Shown here piece after piece: positions 46,463 through 59,291 of a stretch of 64,000 bases of DNA (position 1 is its first letter; the number at the start of each line of letters is the position of its first letter). Location: NCBI GenBank assembly GCA_039545295.1, contig BCIK01000022.1, positions 372,001 through 436,000 on the forward strand. The letters are read 5' to 3'. The notes under the pieces were generated by a model, which saw only the letters and a list, made by a program, of their open reading frames with translations, did not search any database and was not told the origin of the DNA. A program made the position numbers and the translations under genes. This DNA comes from Udeniomyces pyricola (lineage: Eukaryota; Basidiomycota; Tremellomycetes; Cystofilobasidiales; Mrakiaceae).

Positions 46463-47510
46463 AGGGGAGGTGGAGAAATGTATAGAATAGGGCAACGTCA
46501 GAAACGGGCTACTAACAGTGGATGCGCGGGCGGGGCAAAAGTCGAGATCAAAAGCTCTTTGGCGGTATGATTTCCATGACAAAGATAACACACGGCTTTG
46601 TCTCCAACGTATGACAAAGTCCAACCAGAGGTAGGATGCAGCGGCCAGCAGTCGGAACCTCATCAGCAGATGGGCTTTACTCGGAGGCGATGGCGTTCAC
46701 TCACGAGGGCTCTCGGGGATCCAAAGCGGCAGGAACATCGGGAGAGAGCTGGGCGCTGTATGGCATGTGAGCGAGAGTGTGAACGAGTGGAAGAGGAGCA
46801 AGGGGTGAATGGATGAGGTTGGGGCAAGGTATATCGAGTGGAAGTTGGGAGTGGATAAGTCGGGCAGAGCCTGGGGGACGCAAGGCGGATTCAAGGTGTC
46901 GCTGACGCGCTGTCGACGATTGACGACGATATGATCTGTGAGTTGGAAGTTACGTTGAAGCTGGATCGATGGGTATGTGACGTAATATACTGGCTTGGCG
47001 AGTCGGCACCATATAACATATGATATATATATATGTGGATAGCCCAAGGTTTCATACATGCGACTACATAGGTAACCCAAGGGAACAGTCTTGGATGCGG
47101 AAGAGTCATCAATGATATACACGCACGCATCATGCAAGCAACGTCAAGAAAGCCATTGCAGAACAGCGGCCAGAGAACGGTTGAGAACGGTTGTCCACAG
47201 TGATCCAAGCTCAGGTCCGAGCTGTGCCGGAGCGTGATCAGGTCAACCTCGAAGTACAGAGCACCGCTTCTTGCACGACCATGATCGATGATGCTCTAGA
47301 CTCAACTCTACTGATCGATTTCAACGTCACACGCGACACGATCGACACGACCCAACGTCGTGATACATCAATAAGCCATACACACCTCCCACAGCCCGTT
47401 CGACTCGACGACCTCCTCTTGCGTTTCCTCCTCGGCTCCTTGTACCCTTGACCTCCCAGCATCACACCGTATCTTCTCTTCTTCTGCCTCCTTTCAAGCC
47501 CTTGTCACGG
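46463..47510. promoter_or_regulatory. Divergent promoter region: Ser/Pro-rich gene and histidine kinase gene
   Basis: 1048 bp between start codons on opposite strands. Around 46900-47190 the DNA has the same mixed palindromic and TATATA composition seen near the left end of the window (for example ATATATATATGTGG near 47022). Short open frames here are not supported. Confidence 0.4.
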
Positions 47511-50500
47511 ATGGACGCCATTTGGGCCGCTCATGGCCTCAAGGACGTCGTTCTCGTTTCGTCCCCCCTACCGCGACCGAGCCAAAGTCCTCTCGCCTCC
47601 GATCATCCCAAGGAGCGCATAACCGGTCAGGCCGTCTTTTCGCCGACAGACGAGTACCAGACCCTTGATGGCTCATTGCGCAAGGGTCAGAAGAGAGTTG
47701 TCCGTTTTTGGTGAGTCCCTTTGTCATGGCGCCCGGTTGCACCAGGCCAGGCCAGGCTCGCGTAGGATCGATGGTCTCGATCCTTCTTTACGCATGCCTG
47801 TCGCGGGCCTTCTTCATGTGCCATGGCAGATCTGGCTGAAGACGTGCCTCTATTGATGCTGAACAAACGAATGACTGACCGATGGATTGTTCAACTTTCC
47901 GCCATGCGTAGGCTTTCTCCGCACTCGGCCTCGAACGGTAGGTAATTCGTTGGCGGTCTGCGTCCTTGGGCAAGACCGTGGCTCTTCGGCAGATGAACCC
48001 GTGTTGGGCAAGGTCTGCCTCTCCATGCCTTTGCTCTCATGAGACGCTGATATATCTCCTCCTCGCTTTGTTCGCCTCCGTTGGATTGCATGGAATTTAT
48101 TTAGCCACCACGCGTCGCGGACGACACTATCTCTCTCTCCTCGCCACCTCGTCGACTAGCTCAGAAGGCCTCGCGACTTCGTCAACTTCGGTCAACCCCC
48201 TCAATTATCCCCTTTCAGACCCGCCAGGGTCCCGATCATGCGCTGTCCCATGTGGATGTGCTCGTGAAACATCTGTGATACCGTATGCGTCTCGCTGTAT
48301 CGCTTTGTGGGAAGATTCGCACGGCATTTGGACGGTCTTTGCCGATGACGGAAGGACCGAGGACCCCTGCACTGTCCAAACGTACTGGAATTACTTACTC
48401 CATCCGGTCGATCCCATTCACGGACGCGCGTCAAACAAGAACGAGGATAGGTTGACAGAAGATGATTCGGTTGAAGCACAAGATCTGAACCAAACAGCAC
48501 AGGAAGGGGAAGGACCCGACCGATCTCTCGCCGCCTACGCCTCTGCGGTCGACGTCTTCATCCAGATCGCGGAGGCGCTCGTCTCGCTCCACCACCGTCG
48601 TCTTATCTTGAACTGCGTACGGCCCGAGTTCTTTTCTTGCCATGTCCTGCCGCCGACTGGCTCTCGTCCTGCCTCACCTCCATTCGTTGCGCCGCACTCG
48701 GACGCACTATCTTGCTCCTTCTCCGGACCGTCCACCACTTCCTCGCCCTCTGCTGCCTCATCCAGGTCCACCTCTACCCACTTGCCAGCTTCAAACTTCA
48801 ACAAACGACGAATAGACATCCAACACTTCTCCTCTGTTGTTCAACTGCCGGGCTTTGATGAGGGAAAGCCCATCGCCGATAGCCATCGTAGGCTTCGATC
48901 CCCCAATATATCACAAGACCTGCATTCCACTACAACCTCGTCTACTCGGTTGCTTTCTATTTGTGAATCGCCCGAGCAAGGAGTGATCTGGGGAAGTCAG
49001 GACGAGGAGGCTTTCCTTTCGAAGAATCTGCGTTTCATCGCGCCTGAACTCTTTTCCTCGACCCGAGGGAGAGAAGCGACGGAAATGGCCGACGTCTTCT
49101 CACTGGGCGTGCTCATGTGGGAGCTCGTTACAGGCCGACTCATTGAGTCCAAGAATGATCTACTCGTGGATATTCACAACCATGTCACCGCTCGTGTTCC
49201 GTGTGCGGCCGAGGTTGTCATGGCCGATCATATTGCCGATCAGACTGTCTCCTCTGATGCGACACTCACCCCTACTGTCTCGTCTAAAGACCTCAGTACT
49301 TGCCCTCCAATACGACCTTCCCTGGTATCCCACTCCCGGCCGAGTCAATCAAGTGGCAAGGCATCTTCTAGCAGATCTTTCACTTCTGTCTCCTCCTCGA
49401 GCTCGAGCCCCGAGGCGGCTTTGCCCCCCCTCTTCCCACTCCCGAAGCAGCTATCCCGCATCATCTCGTGCTGTCTGGAGAAAGACGTCGACGATCGTTA
49501 CACCAGCATGAAAGCGCTCGTCTACGATCTTCGTCAGTTTCAGTCCCTCGCCCGCTCCGGCACACCAGGAGCTCTTGACGCCTTCGAGGTCGGGGCCGTG
49601 GACCGGGCCAGTCGGTTCCAATTGTCTCCTATGCTGATCAACCGAGCTGACGAGACGGCGTTGCTGGAGGCCGCGTTCCAAGAGGTGGCGTCGCATCGTG
49701 GCAACGACGCGAACTCCAAACTGCTGAATGAGGTTCTCGCTGAGGGTTCCAAGATAGGGGATCGAGGGATACGAAAGCCTAAAGTGCTCGAGATCTGGGG
49801 TGGCTCAGGCATTGGCAAGGTATGACCGTTGGCTGCTTCTATGTATGCGCTGCTATATCACGCAGCTCTCTTGACTTATACCCTCGTTTGCTGTCCCTCT
49901 TTGCATCTGATCAGACTCGCTTCGTCACGACGTGGGCTAAAGATCTCGAAATGCAAGACGAGGGTAAAAAATGCCTGGTAGGCTATGCCAAACTCGACCG
50001 TTCGTTTGCTTCACTTCTCATTGGCACTGCGATGTTCCCGATCTGAGCTGACTATGATTCCCTCATTTGTTATCGGCTTTCCCTCAGAACATCTCACTAA
50101 GCCTCTGTCGGGTTTCGTTCAGCTCTTCACCTCTTTGTTAGACCGCACTTTCTCCTCACCAAAAGAAGACCATGATCTTTACCGCCAAAAGATTCTTAGC
50201 GCCATTTCGGGTCAAGGAGCAGTCTTCTTCTCTCTCATCCCTCAGGAGTGGAGGTCAATCTTTCTTCCATTCTTCTTCTCTTCATCATGAGTAAACTAAT
50301 TCAGGAATAGTTGAAACTAAGCCTCAAGCTGACTAATCGCCTTACATCTTCATCTTCAATTGCAGAGGTGTCTTGCTTCCGAACGAGCCGATCGAGCTTA
50401 CAAGTCCGGATGTCGATTGGGAGCACTTCTTAACAGCATTCCGCTCGTGAGTGAGATTTGTCTCTAGTCTTGATCGAGCTCGAGTCTACGCATTTCATTT

Positions 50501-53500
50501 GGGAGATCCTTGCACTGACGCGTGATCTGTTCTTTGTCAGATGGAGCAAAAGGCTTCTTCAGATATTTGCCACGCCTTCTCGACCGTTGGTCATTGTAAT
50601 CGATGTAAGAAACTCGTTTTTTTCTTCTTCTTTGTTTTATATATATCGAACTCTTGGCCAACTTAATTTACAGCTGCGCCTGCGCTGTTAGCTCTTGAAT
50701 CTGACCGCTTCGCTCCCCGTATCAATCAGGATATCCAATGGCTGGCAGCTGAAGAGCTTCAGCTCTGGCAGGACATCCTTGACAGCTCGCATCCCCTTGA
50801 AGACGTGCTCGTTGTTTCGCTCTATCGAACGAACGAGCCCAACGTGCCACCGCCATCAGATGCCCACCTTGCACAGCGGATTCAGCAGATCAAGATTTCG
50901 GTACGTCTGCTGATTTCATTGCGGGTTGGACAGCAGTGATGATCTTTTGGCTCAATCTTAGCGACGTGATGCACCCGTATCTCACCTTTTACGTCCCACT
51001 CTTTATATTACATGATACACAGGCCTTCTCCCAGAACGCCATCGCCACGTTCCTTTGTGAGACCTTTCACTGGTCCAAAAAAGAACTACAAGAGATATAT
51101 CTTCCACTGGTTCGCTTCGTGGAGGATAAGACGGGCGGCAATCCGTTCTACCTTCGGTCCCTTGTCACCTCACTTGTCGCAGACGGTTCTCTTTTCTTTG
51201 ACTACGAGTCAACCTCTTGGGTGTTCAGTCTTGTTGAAAATCACTCAGCCGACGGCATCGAGGGCGTCGACGAATTTCTCACTCGATCATTCTCAGCTCT
51301 CTCAAACGACGTTCAGCTTGTCATCCAGGTGAGTTGACTCTTCTATGAGCCTCTCAAGGTGAATAGAATTCCGACAACTCACTTCGCCTTCTTGCGAACT
51401 CGCCTCAAACGACAGACTTTGGCATGCCTCCCCTCGTCGGGCTTTGACCTTCAGGCACTTGCCCAACTGCTGGACTTAACTCGAGTACAGCTCGACACCG
51501 TGCTCTCAACACCAGCTCTCGCCGGAGTCGTAGCCGTCCGCGAACCTACCGTCCGGTTTGCCCACGACCGCATGCAGCTCGCGGCGTTGCGGCTCATCGC
51601 CGAGCGCGATCGTCCAAGCACGCACTACAAGATTGCCACTTTTCTCAAGGACTTTTCACTTGCGGGCGACTACATTTATGATTCGGTCGACAACATGTTG
51701 CTGGCTCGTGACCTCGGTCATCCGCTCGATGCGAGCCATGTGGATCAACTTGCACTCCTAGGTTCGTATGACACTCGCGCAATCGACCGTGGACTACGCC
51801 TTGTCACGTGAACTGCCGAGTTGCTGATGCGCTCTCATTACTCTGCACTGATGCAGCTTGCCAAGCTGCGCAACGAGCCAGTCGCAGCGCGAGTTTTGCC
51901 ATGGCACTCGATTACTTGAATAAAGGTATGTCGTGCCTACCACGTCTTGTCTTCTCCTGTGTGAGTACGTCCGACTGATCGCAGGGTTCGGTTCTCTCGC
52001 GATTGTCACATAGCCGACGGACTCGTTAACTTTTCCTCGGCCGAAACTTGGGATCGCCTCCGAGACGCTTGCCTCCTGTTTGCTCGGCTGTGAGCTTTGT
52101 TCTTTGCCAAATGTATACAACTTTGTATGCACGAGGAAGGAGAATTAGATTTGACACATTTTTGTAACATCCCCTTATCCTCATTTCAGCACGGCCGAGG
52201 TCTCTGGTGCTCTGCGGCAATTCGACGTGGCTGAACGTCTTGACAGATATGTTGCGTTTGCCAAGACAAAACTGGAAAAGATTGAGCTTTTCACTCATTC
52301 TGCCCGCATTCATATCGCCGCTAATCGATATCCGGACGCCATGGAGACTTGCTACCGAGCCGTGCGACTCTGCGGGTTCGATCCCTTTGTTGGCCCTTCA
52401 GGCCCGGACTCACGATTACCGGCCGTGCCATCGGACTGCGATCTCAGCAAGCTTCTGCCGGGCCTCGAAGCGTACAAGCGAGGCGACCTGAGCGAGGACG
52501 AGAAAATTATTGTTGCGCTTACCACGCTCATTGCGTATGGTGAGCGCGTCATTCCCTTGTCAGACGACACGTAAGCCTTCCTAGCCTCACGATATGGAGA
52601 CGACGCTGTCTGACTCTCATCTTTTCTCGTTGCGAACGAAACAGTCGGGGCAACCGCATTTGTCACAAGACCAGACAACGGGTCCGATCTCTTTGCTGTT
52701 GCCATCTCTTGTATCTTACGCGCAAGGGTCCACAAGCGTGACACTATTGGATATCTCCTCGGCGCATGGTCTCTGGGTGTTCGTCACATCACCTCTCGAT
52801 CTCTTGTTTCTTACATTCGTTTCTTTCGTCGACGAAGTCTAGCAGTGCTCAACCTTCCTTCTATGCTCACTTGATTTCTCTGTACCTTGGAATGTCTACA
52901 GGTTGCACAGCAATTTTCGTTCGATATGGCTAAAGCGACCATTGAGCTTGCTCGGGACCTCATTACACCATGCAGAGGGAGCTACTTTGAAGCTGTACGG
53001 ATTGTCCTCAATATATACTCGCTGCACGGCATGTTATCGGACGCGCGACGCTGACACGTACACTCTCTCGTGGCTCATGGCACTTGCGATATTCCGCATT
53101 CGCCCAATTCAAACAATCCAGTCGACTCTCATATGTATCCTCTCCCAAGCACACAGATTCGAGAAATTGTCGGCTATCGCATTTGAACCCGCGTACGATG
53201 CTGCCTTTTCAGTCTCCAACTATGACGCTGGTTCGTAAAAATCCTCACGGTCTCCCACAGGGTGGCCGTCGGATCGATGTCTGCTTTGTCACGCATCCTG
53301 ACGCTTATACTCCATTCTGATCTTTTGTACACGATCTACTCTTCGCCTCGCAGGATCATACATCGTATCTATCGGCTTCAGCACTTGGTTGATGAGCTCC
53401 GAACCGTTTTATCACCGTCTGCCAACAGTGCAAAAGTGGTATCCCTCGTTGGAACAAATGACTGCACCAGCGAAGGTCTTTTGTAGCTTACGTAAGTCCC

Positions 53501-56500
53501 GGTTCACGGCCAAAACAAGCAAGGGGGGAAGGGAGAGGGGGGAGGGGAGAACTTGCATCATCCATCGAGGGCAACCGGCTGACTAGCTTTGCCGGTACTT
53601 GTCTCATTTCATAGCCCTACAAGTTGCGGAGTCTTTTTCCGATCCCGACACTCCGATCGCGGACCTTTGGCAGTTCAAAGGTCTCTGGGTGTCTCCAGAG
53701 GACTTCCGGGCCGTTGAATCGTCTCCCTTCATCTCGTTTGCATACCAGTGTTTCGCTGTTAAACGTGAGTCTTTTTACAGCCCTCAACATCCGCGACAGC
53801 GCAATGGACCCCTCACAACATTGTTCCTCTTCAACTGATCCGTCTCATCAATTTCGTGTCATCGCGCAACAGTCGCTCTGTTTATGAAGACTGCTCCCAA
53901 ACATGAGCTGAAACGGTTGGTCGAAGCAGCAGATGCTCACCGCGACGGCGGACCTGGAACGGTATGTATGCAAACTGGTTGCAATGAGCACGTCCTTCAC
54001 TCGAGGCTGATGACATTTGTTGGGTCACGTCCCCTTCTTCACTCACAGATCTACCTAGCCGAATGGCAATTCCTCCATTCGATCTATCTCCTGCAACATG
54101 ACATGGGCGACGTTCGAGAGGCCGTCGAGAAGAACGTTAGCGAACTCCGAGCATCAACGGTCTCGCCTGACTTCCTTCTCCGGCTCGAGATTGTCGAAGC
54201 CTTCATGGCCATGCGTTATAGCACCCACTGGTCCCAAGCAATCGCCACCATCGAGAGTTGTATTCAGCACTGTCGCAGAGGAGGATCTCAACTTCTCGCT
54301 GGTCAGTACTTGATGCTCTCTGTCTCGTTTTCTCTTCCCGCCTGCCTATTCTCTCCCTACACTTGTTGAAATGGACAACCGAATTACCCTTGTTTGTCTT
54401 AAAATCTGCTGACAATCTCCTCATTGTGTCAACTGCCACGCTCAGGGTTCACCGCTTCTTGTGCTGCAACGTACATCGCGGAGCGTGCCGGGGCTGGTCC
54501 GATCTCGGAGGGGTACGCGCTGGCTGCGCGTGAGGCTTACATCCAGCATGGAGCCATCGCCTTGGCCCGTGGAATTGAGACTCAATACCCTGACCTCGCT
54601 CGCCAGCACCCCACGCCGTTCCCATCGATTCCGACGCCCTCCCTCGTGCTGGAACCAATCGAACGGCCTAATGGAGAGCGCCACAATAAACGCCGCATGT
54701 CGTCTTCGGTAGGCAAGGACTCACAATCAACCAGCGCTTCGGCCTGCTCCGGTCGGACGGAGGACCCTCTCCCGTTTTTGGGTGCAGGAACGAGCTCAAA
54801 AGTTGAGCAACAGCTTGACAATTTGGCGTTCGTCAGGGCATCGCTTTTAATCGCGAGCGAAAAGGACTCGAAGCGGACTGTCACCCATCTGATTCGGTTG
54901 TTGCTACAATTTTGCCGTAAGAATCTCGCGACTCCTTTGGAAGTCAGTCATGTTGGGACTCAAGCTCTCCGGGCTTATATGATGCTTCTTACTTGGTTTC
55001 CCTATCCCTCGCATCACAGGATCCGACTATGGCGCACTCGCTCTATGTGATTCGGCAACGTCGGCGTTGAGACTTCGAGGCGCGGGTGAGCATGTCTCTA
55101 TGCATGGCATGCATACATACTTCACTCTACTCCGCTGACCCAGCCGGGATTACCCTTTCCCTGAGACACGCAGGTTCTTTTGAGACACTTCAAGCGTACA
55201 ATCTTCCTCTGTCCGAAGCAGAGCAGCTCGCACCGGCCTCTATCATCCTTCACGTCGCTCGAACCCAAAATGCCATCACTCTTTCAAGTCAGCTGGGTAG
55301 GTCTCGTTCATAGCTCTCCTCTTTGTAGGTTCCAGTGTACCTCCTCTAATCTACACTCCTCCACTTATCGTGACAGCTTATGTCCGAAGCGACGCGTTTT
55401 TCGGCAACAAGCCTCCCAAGAGCATTCTCGGTGCGCAATCAATTCCTCCTCGCCCCCCCCCCCCCTTCCAACTGTATGCCTGTAGATCTGGTAGACATGG
55501 TTGTTACACCTGCTGATCCAGTTTCATCTTCCATGACCATTGCCATCAGTGCTTCCGCTCTCTTTACAAGGCTCCTTCCTGGGGGTGCTTCTTCTTTCAT
55601 CTAAGACGACATTGCCCTCATCGACCAACTTGGAGATTGTCTCGGCTCGTGAGTTGGCTCTCTTCACACCCGTGGTTCCATTGGTTGTCATAACTGGTTT
55701 GAGATCTGACGTTCTTGAACTGTAGTTGCATCGTTTGCCGCTATCTCTCTGGAGTCTTCGGCCGTACGAGCTTCCCTTGAACACGTTGTGGCCGCCCGGA
55801 CAAAAGCTCTGGAGCAAGCCCTCGATGCCAAATCAGTTTTCCTCAATCACATGTCTGTACGTCAAATTCCTCTCTTGTCAATGTACCAAACCAATTAATG
55901 CTGCAGAGACTGTCCTTGCTTCGCAACCAAAATAACAGCCCAAAGCCATGGGCGTTAGCAAGGGATAGAAGGAACAAGCACTCCACCGCTGTCTTCTTCC
56001 ATGCCACTGTGTGACACACTGACCACCTTCATCGACATGGCCTGTTTGTACAGCATGAGCTCAGAACTCCGCTTTTCGCGATCCTTGGCCTTGCTGCTGT
56101 TCTCGAGTCAAGTGACGATCTTACGAGTATTCAAAAAGTACGTGTATTTGACAGGTCGCATCGAGGCTTGGTTTCTGCTATCTGCATCCATACTGACCCA
56201 GTTGTTCTCTGCTGTACCTGGCTCTCTGTCATATCTTCCTTACGTATCGCTACCAACAGGAGCATCTTGCGACCATCAAGAACTCAGGAAACGATCTTCA
56301 GAACGTTATCTCAAACGTACTCGATGTCTCGCGCCTAAACAGTGGGCAGCTCCAGCCAGAGTCTCTTCCGTTCTCGGTCAGAGATGTGACCGAATCAGCT
56401 GTGCGTGAAAACTCGCTTGCTATCGCCGTCATAACTTTTGTCCTTCTGCGGTGCAGTTTACTGATAGCCCATCCTCTCGCATCGTTCATTCAGATTGAGT

Positions 56501-58638
56501 CGATCGCACTGACAGCCCAGAAGAGGAAGATTGAAGTCGTTCTCGACTCGCCGGTCGAGTCAGACGTCCACAATTTGCTCGGAGATCCCTTCCGGGTCAA
56601 GCAGGTGCTTCTCAACTTGGTACGCATGGTCTTTCGCGTCCTCGAGCATGTGATGGCTGGTTCTTGTGTGGCCGGCGTTGACGAATTGCATCTGACGGTC
56701 CTAACAGCTCAGCAACGCATGCAAGTTTAGCGAAGCAGGCGAGATTGTCGTCTCGTACAAGGCCGAAAAATCAGGCCGGGATTATCTCGTGACGTTCAGC
56801 GTCAAAGACTCTGGGACGGGTATCGCTGCAGACAAAATGGACAGATTGTTCAAAGTAAGCTTGTAGCGGTCTCGCTTGGCGTTCATCGATTGACTCGGAA
56901 CCATTTGGTGTTTATCGGACACTGATCTCTATCCGGTTTGGGTTCCTTCATCCTTGGCCATCTTAGAACTTCTCCCAAGTCGACTCGTCTATCACCCGTC
57001 GTTGGGGCGGTTCTGGCCTTGGACTCGCCATCGTCCGGGAGCTCTCCATTATCATGGGTGGTGATAGCTGGGCGACGAGCGTTCTGGGTGAGGGCTCAAC
57101 GTTCTACTTCAACATCCTTCTCAAGGCCGATCCCGATCGAAAAGGCGAGGATCCTCCACTTCGCCCGCATGACGAGCGACAATCTGCGCTTCTCCTTTTC
57201 CCGCCCTCGACGACACGTAATGTTCTCATGAAAAAGTCGGTCCTCATCAACTTGCATGATCTTCTCCGTGCATTCGGGCCAAGTTTTGCTGAAATTCGTT
57301 GCTTTTCTTTCTCTGTCTGAATTCTCTCGTCCTCCAGCCTCACCTATTTCAATGTGACTCCTGTCGCTCCATTCTCCGAACTATCCGAAGCACTTGCCAA
57401 GGACAAAGATGAATCGCTGCGTGTCAAAACGTTCAACCTCATTTTCCTCAATCCTCACCTGGTCTCCGCAGAGGATGTCAAGCTTGTGGTCGAGCTGCAG
57501 CCCAAAGCTCGCGTGAGTCCTCGCTTCCCAACTCTAGACGACAAGAAGCATAAAATCTCAAACTGACCTATCGGCCGGCTGGATGGCACTCTTCCTTGCT
57601 TCCTTTGTTTGTTCAGATTCTCTACATCGTCGATGCCATTGATCTGGCTCGTGTGAGCAGTGCACTTCGGGTTGCGCATTCCCAGCTGTTGACTCGTCCG
57701 GTCAAGGCGCAATCACTATTCGAAGGTACGCTTTCACCTCCATCTTCAAATGTCATGTTGAATCGGAAATCTGTCTGACTGATTGTTGTATGCTGACCAC
57801 TACTCGAATTCGATGCAGCAACTCGGCCTCAAGCGGATCCGCAAAAAGGCGACAAAAAGGTCAAAGGCAACCGGGAACCTTCTTCCTCAGGAATCGATGC
57901 TCAGCTCGCCACGAGCGCTCCACTCGAGCATATCCTTATCGTTGATGACAATCGAGTATGTTTTTGGCCATCTCTTCGATATGTGGTCCAAGTGGTCCAT
58001 CAAGCTCTGGGTGTGCTAATCTGGTTCATTCCTCACAGGTCAACACCGTCGTCGGCAAGAGGATTCTTGAACGATTTGGCTATACGTCGATTGATGTGTG
58101 CTTTGATGGTCAACAAGCAGTTGATAAAACGGCCGATCCAAATTCGCCTCGGTACGACTGTATACTTATGGACTTGAGCATGTATGTTGCCCAATCATCT
58201 TGTCCGACGCGTTGGGAGGCAAGCCGAGGAACGATTCCTAATCGGCCCGCTTTCCTCTTTGTCCTGCAGGCCGGTCCTCGATGGTTACGCTGCCAACAAG
58301 ATCATCTCGAGCCGAGATGAAGTCCACCGACCGTACATCGTCGCTCTCACAGCCAACACAGACAAGGGAACTCAAGATCTGACAGTCACCGAAGGTGTAA
58401 GTCTCCGTTACTTCCTTTCTCTCTCTCTCACTTGGCAAACCGCTCGCTCTTCGCCATTTGGTTTAAAATAAAATAAAAAGCACTGTCTATTTGACGACTG
58501 TTGACTGACCTGGAAAACCAATCCGACTTTGACGCTTTCGCTTAGTTTTCTGCATATCTGTCCAAACCTCTGAATATTCCCGCCCTCGCCCGTGTCCTCC
58601 GCGAGGCCTATGCTGCCAAATACAAACCCATTGTGTGA
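47511..58638 (+). CDS. Hybrid histidine kinase, group X type (pseudokinase, AAA ATPase, GAF, HisKA, HATPase, receiver)
   Basis: A large cytosolic signalling protein of the fungal Chk1/Mak2-Mak3 type; it phosphorylates its own receiver and feeds the HPt/Hog1-type phosphorelay. About 11 kb with more than 25 exons; the stop is at 58636-58638. Exon 1 is 47511-47710, then 47912-47937 and 48105-49819. The long third exon has a Ser/Thr-kinase-like domain: FIAPELF and DVFSLGVLMWELVTGR are present, but the catalytic HRD position reads HRRLILNCVRPEFF, so this part is probably inactive. The P-loop GGSGIGKT spans 49798-49917, with a Walker B-like IVID and DIQWLAAEELQ (about 50595-50760). GAF-like sequence follows at 55018-55600. 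The H-box is NHMS|HELRTPLFAILG, with the phosphorylated His at 56054-56056; then NLVSNACKF, VKDSGTGIAADK and GGSGLGLAI. The receiver has ILIVDDNRVN, its acceptor Asp at 58171-58173 (LMDLSMPVLDG), and AYLSKPL. All catalytic HK and receiver residues are intact. Not every exon edge between 50000 and 56000 was resolved. Confidence 0.9.
56003..58638 (+). other. Histidine kinase core and receiver part of the hybrid kinase
   Basis: This sub-region codes the catalytic phosphorelay modules of the gene above. The HisKA helix pair runs up to LQPESLPFSVRDVTESA (about 56410), followed by the ATPase domain with N-box (LNLVSNACKF), G1 (DSGTGIAAD), F-box (LFKNFSQVD) and G2 (GGSGLGLAI), a linker of about 250 residues and the receiver from 57930 onward. 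The receiver ends 23 residues after the KPL motif, so the protein stops at its receiver domain. Confidence 0.85.
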
Positions 58639-59291
58639 AAAAGCTGAAAGGAGGAAACTGGGAGGGATTCGTAGCTTCTCTGCTTGCTTCAACATATCGG
58701 CTTTATACTTTCTTTTTCGCTATATGCTCTCTGCAATACATTCCCTCCCCCTTCCTATCCCCTTACATTTCGTGTCCTGACATCTTTCTTTCCTTTTCTG
58801 ACATCTTTCTTTCCTTTCCTGGCATCTTTCTATCCCTACATCTTGTTGTAGTCGACCGGTTTGCAACTTTTCTTCTTCCACGTATCAAAGCTGGCAGTGG
58901 CTTCGACGCGCGCGTCGACTGCTCACTTTTCTTTTTTCCTCTTCTCTCATATATATTATTCGTCAATCTCGGGTTCCAGTGCTAATTCCTTTTTCACACA
59001 TCTATGGAGCTGTTCTCTCTTTCTATTTTTTTCTTCTTTCGTTTTTTTATGTTTGGTTTTGGTCGATGCGTTTGTGGTCCCTATATACGTCTATGGATCG
59101 TCGTTTGGTGATGTGGTTGTGTGAAAAGGCTGGTGGGTGGGTATCTATATCTATATCTATATCGTTTGATGTGCAACGACGTTGGGATGCAGGATGCATG
59201 CAACCAAACGGCCGCTGCGCTCTCGAACTCACCCATCTCCAACACACATACACCCTTCTTTCCAACCCTTCCACCCACACATCAACCCACC
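58639..59291. other. Spacer between histidine kinase and RET3
   Basis: Holds the 3' end of the kinase gene and the promoter of RET3. It has a short tandem repeat (58777-58833), a C/T-rich stretch and a CTATATCTATAT microsatellite at about 59139-59162. No gene is seen. Confidence 0.45.
58777..58833. repeat. Three tandem copies of a ~20-nt unit
   Basis: The unit CTGACATCTTTCTTTCCTTT occurs at 58777 and 58798, and a diverged third copy with GGCATCTTTCTAT ends near 58833. It lies about 140 bases after the kinase stop codon, probably in its 3' untranslated region. Confidence 0.8.
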
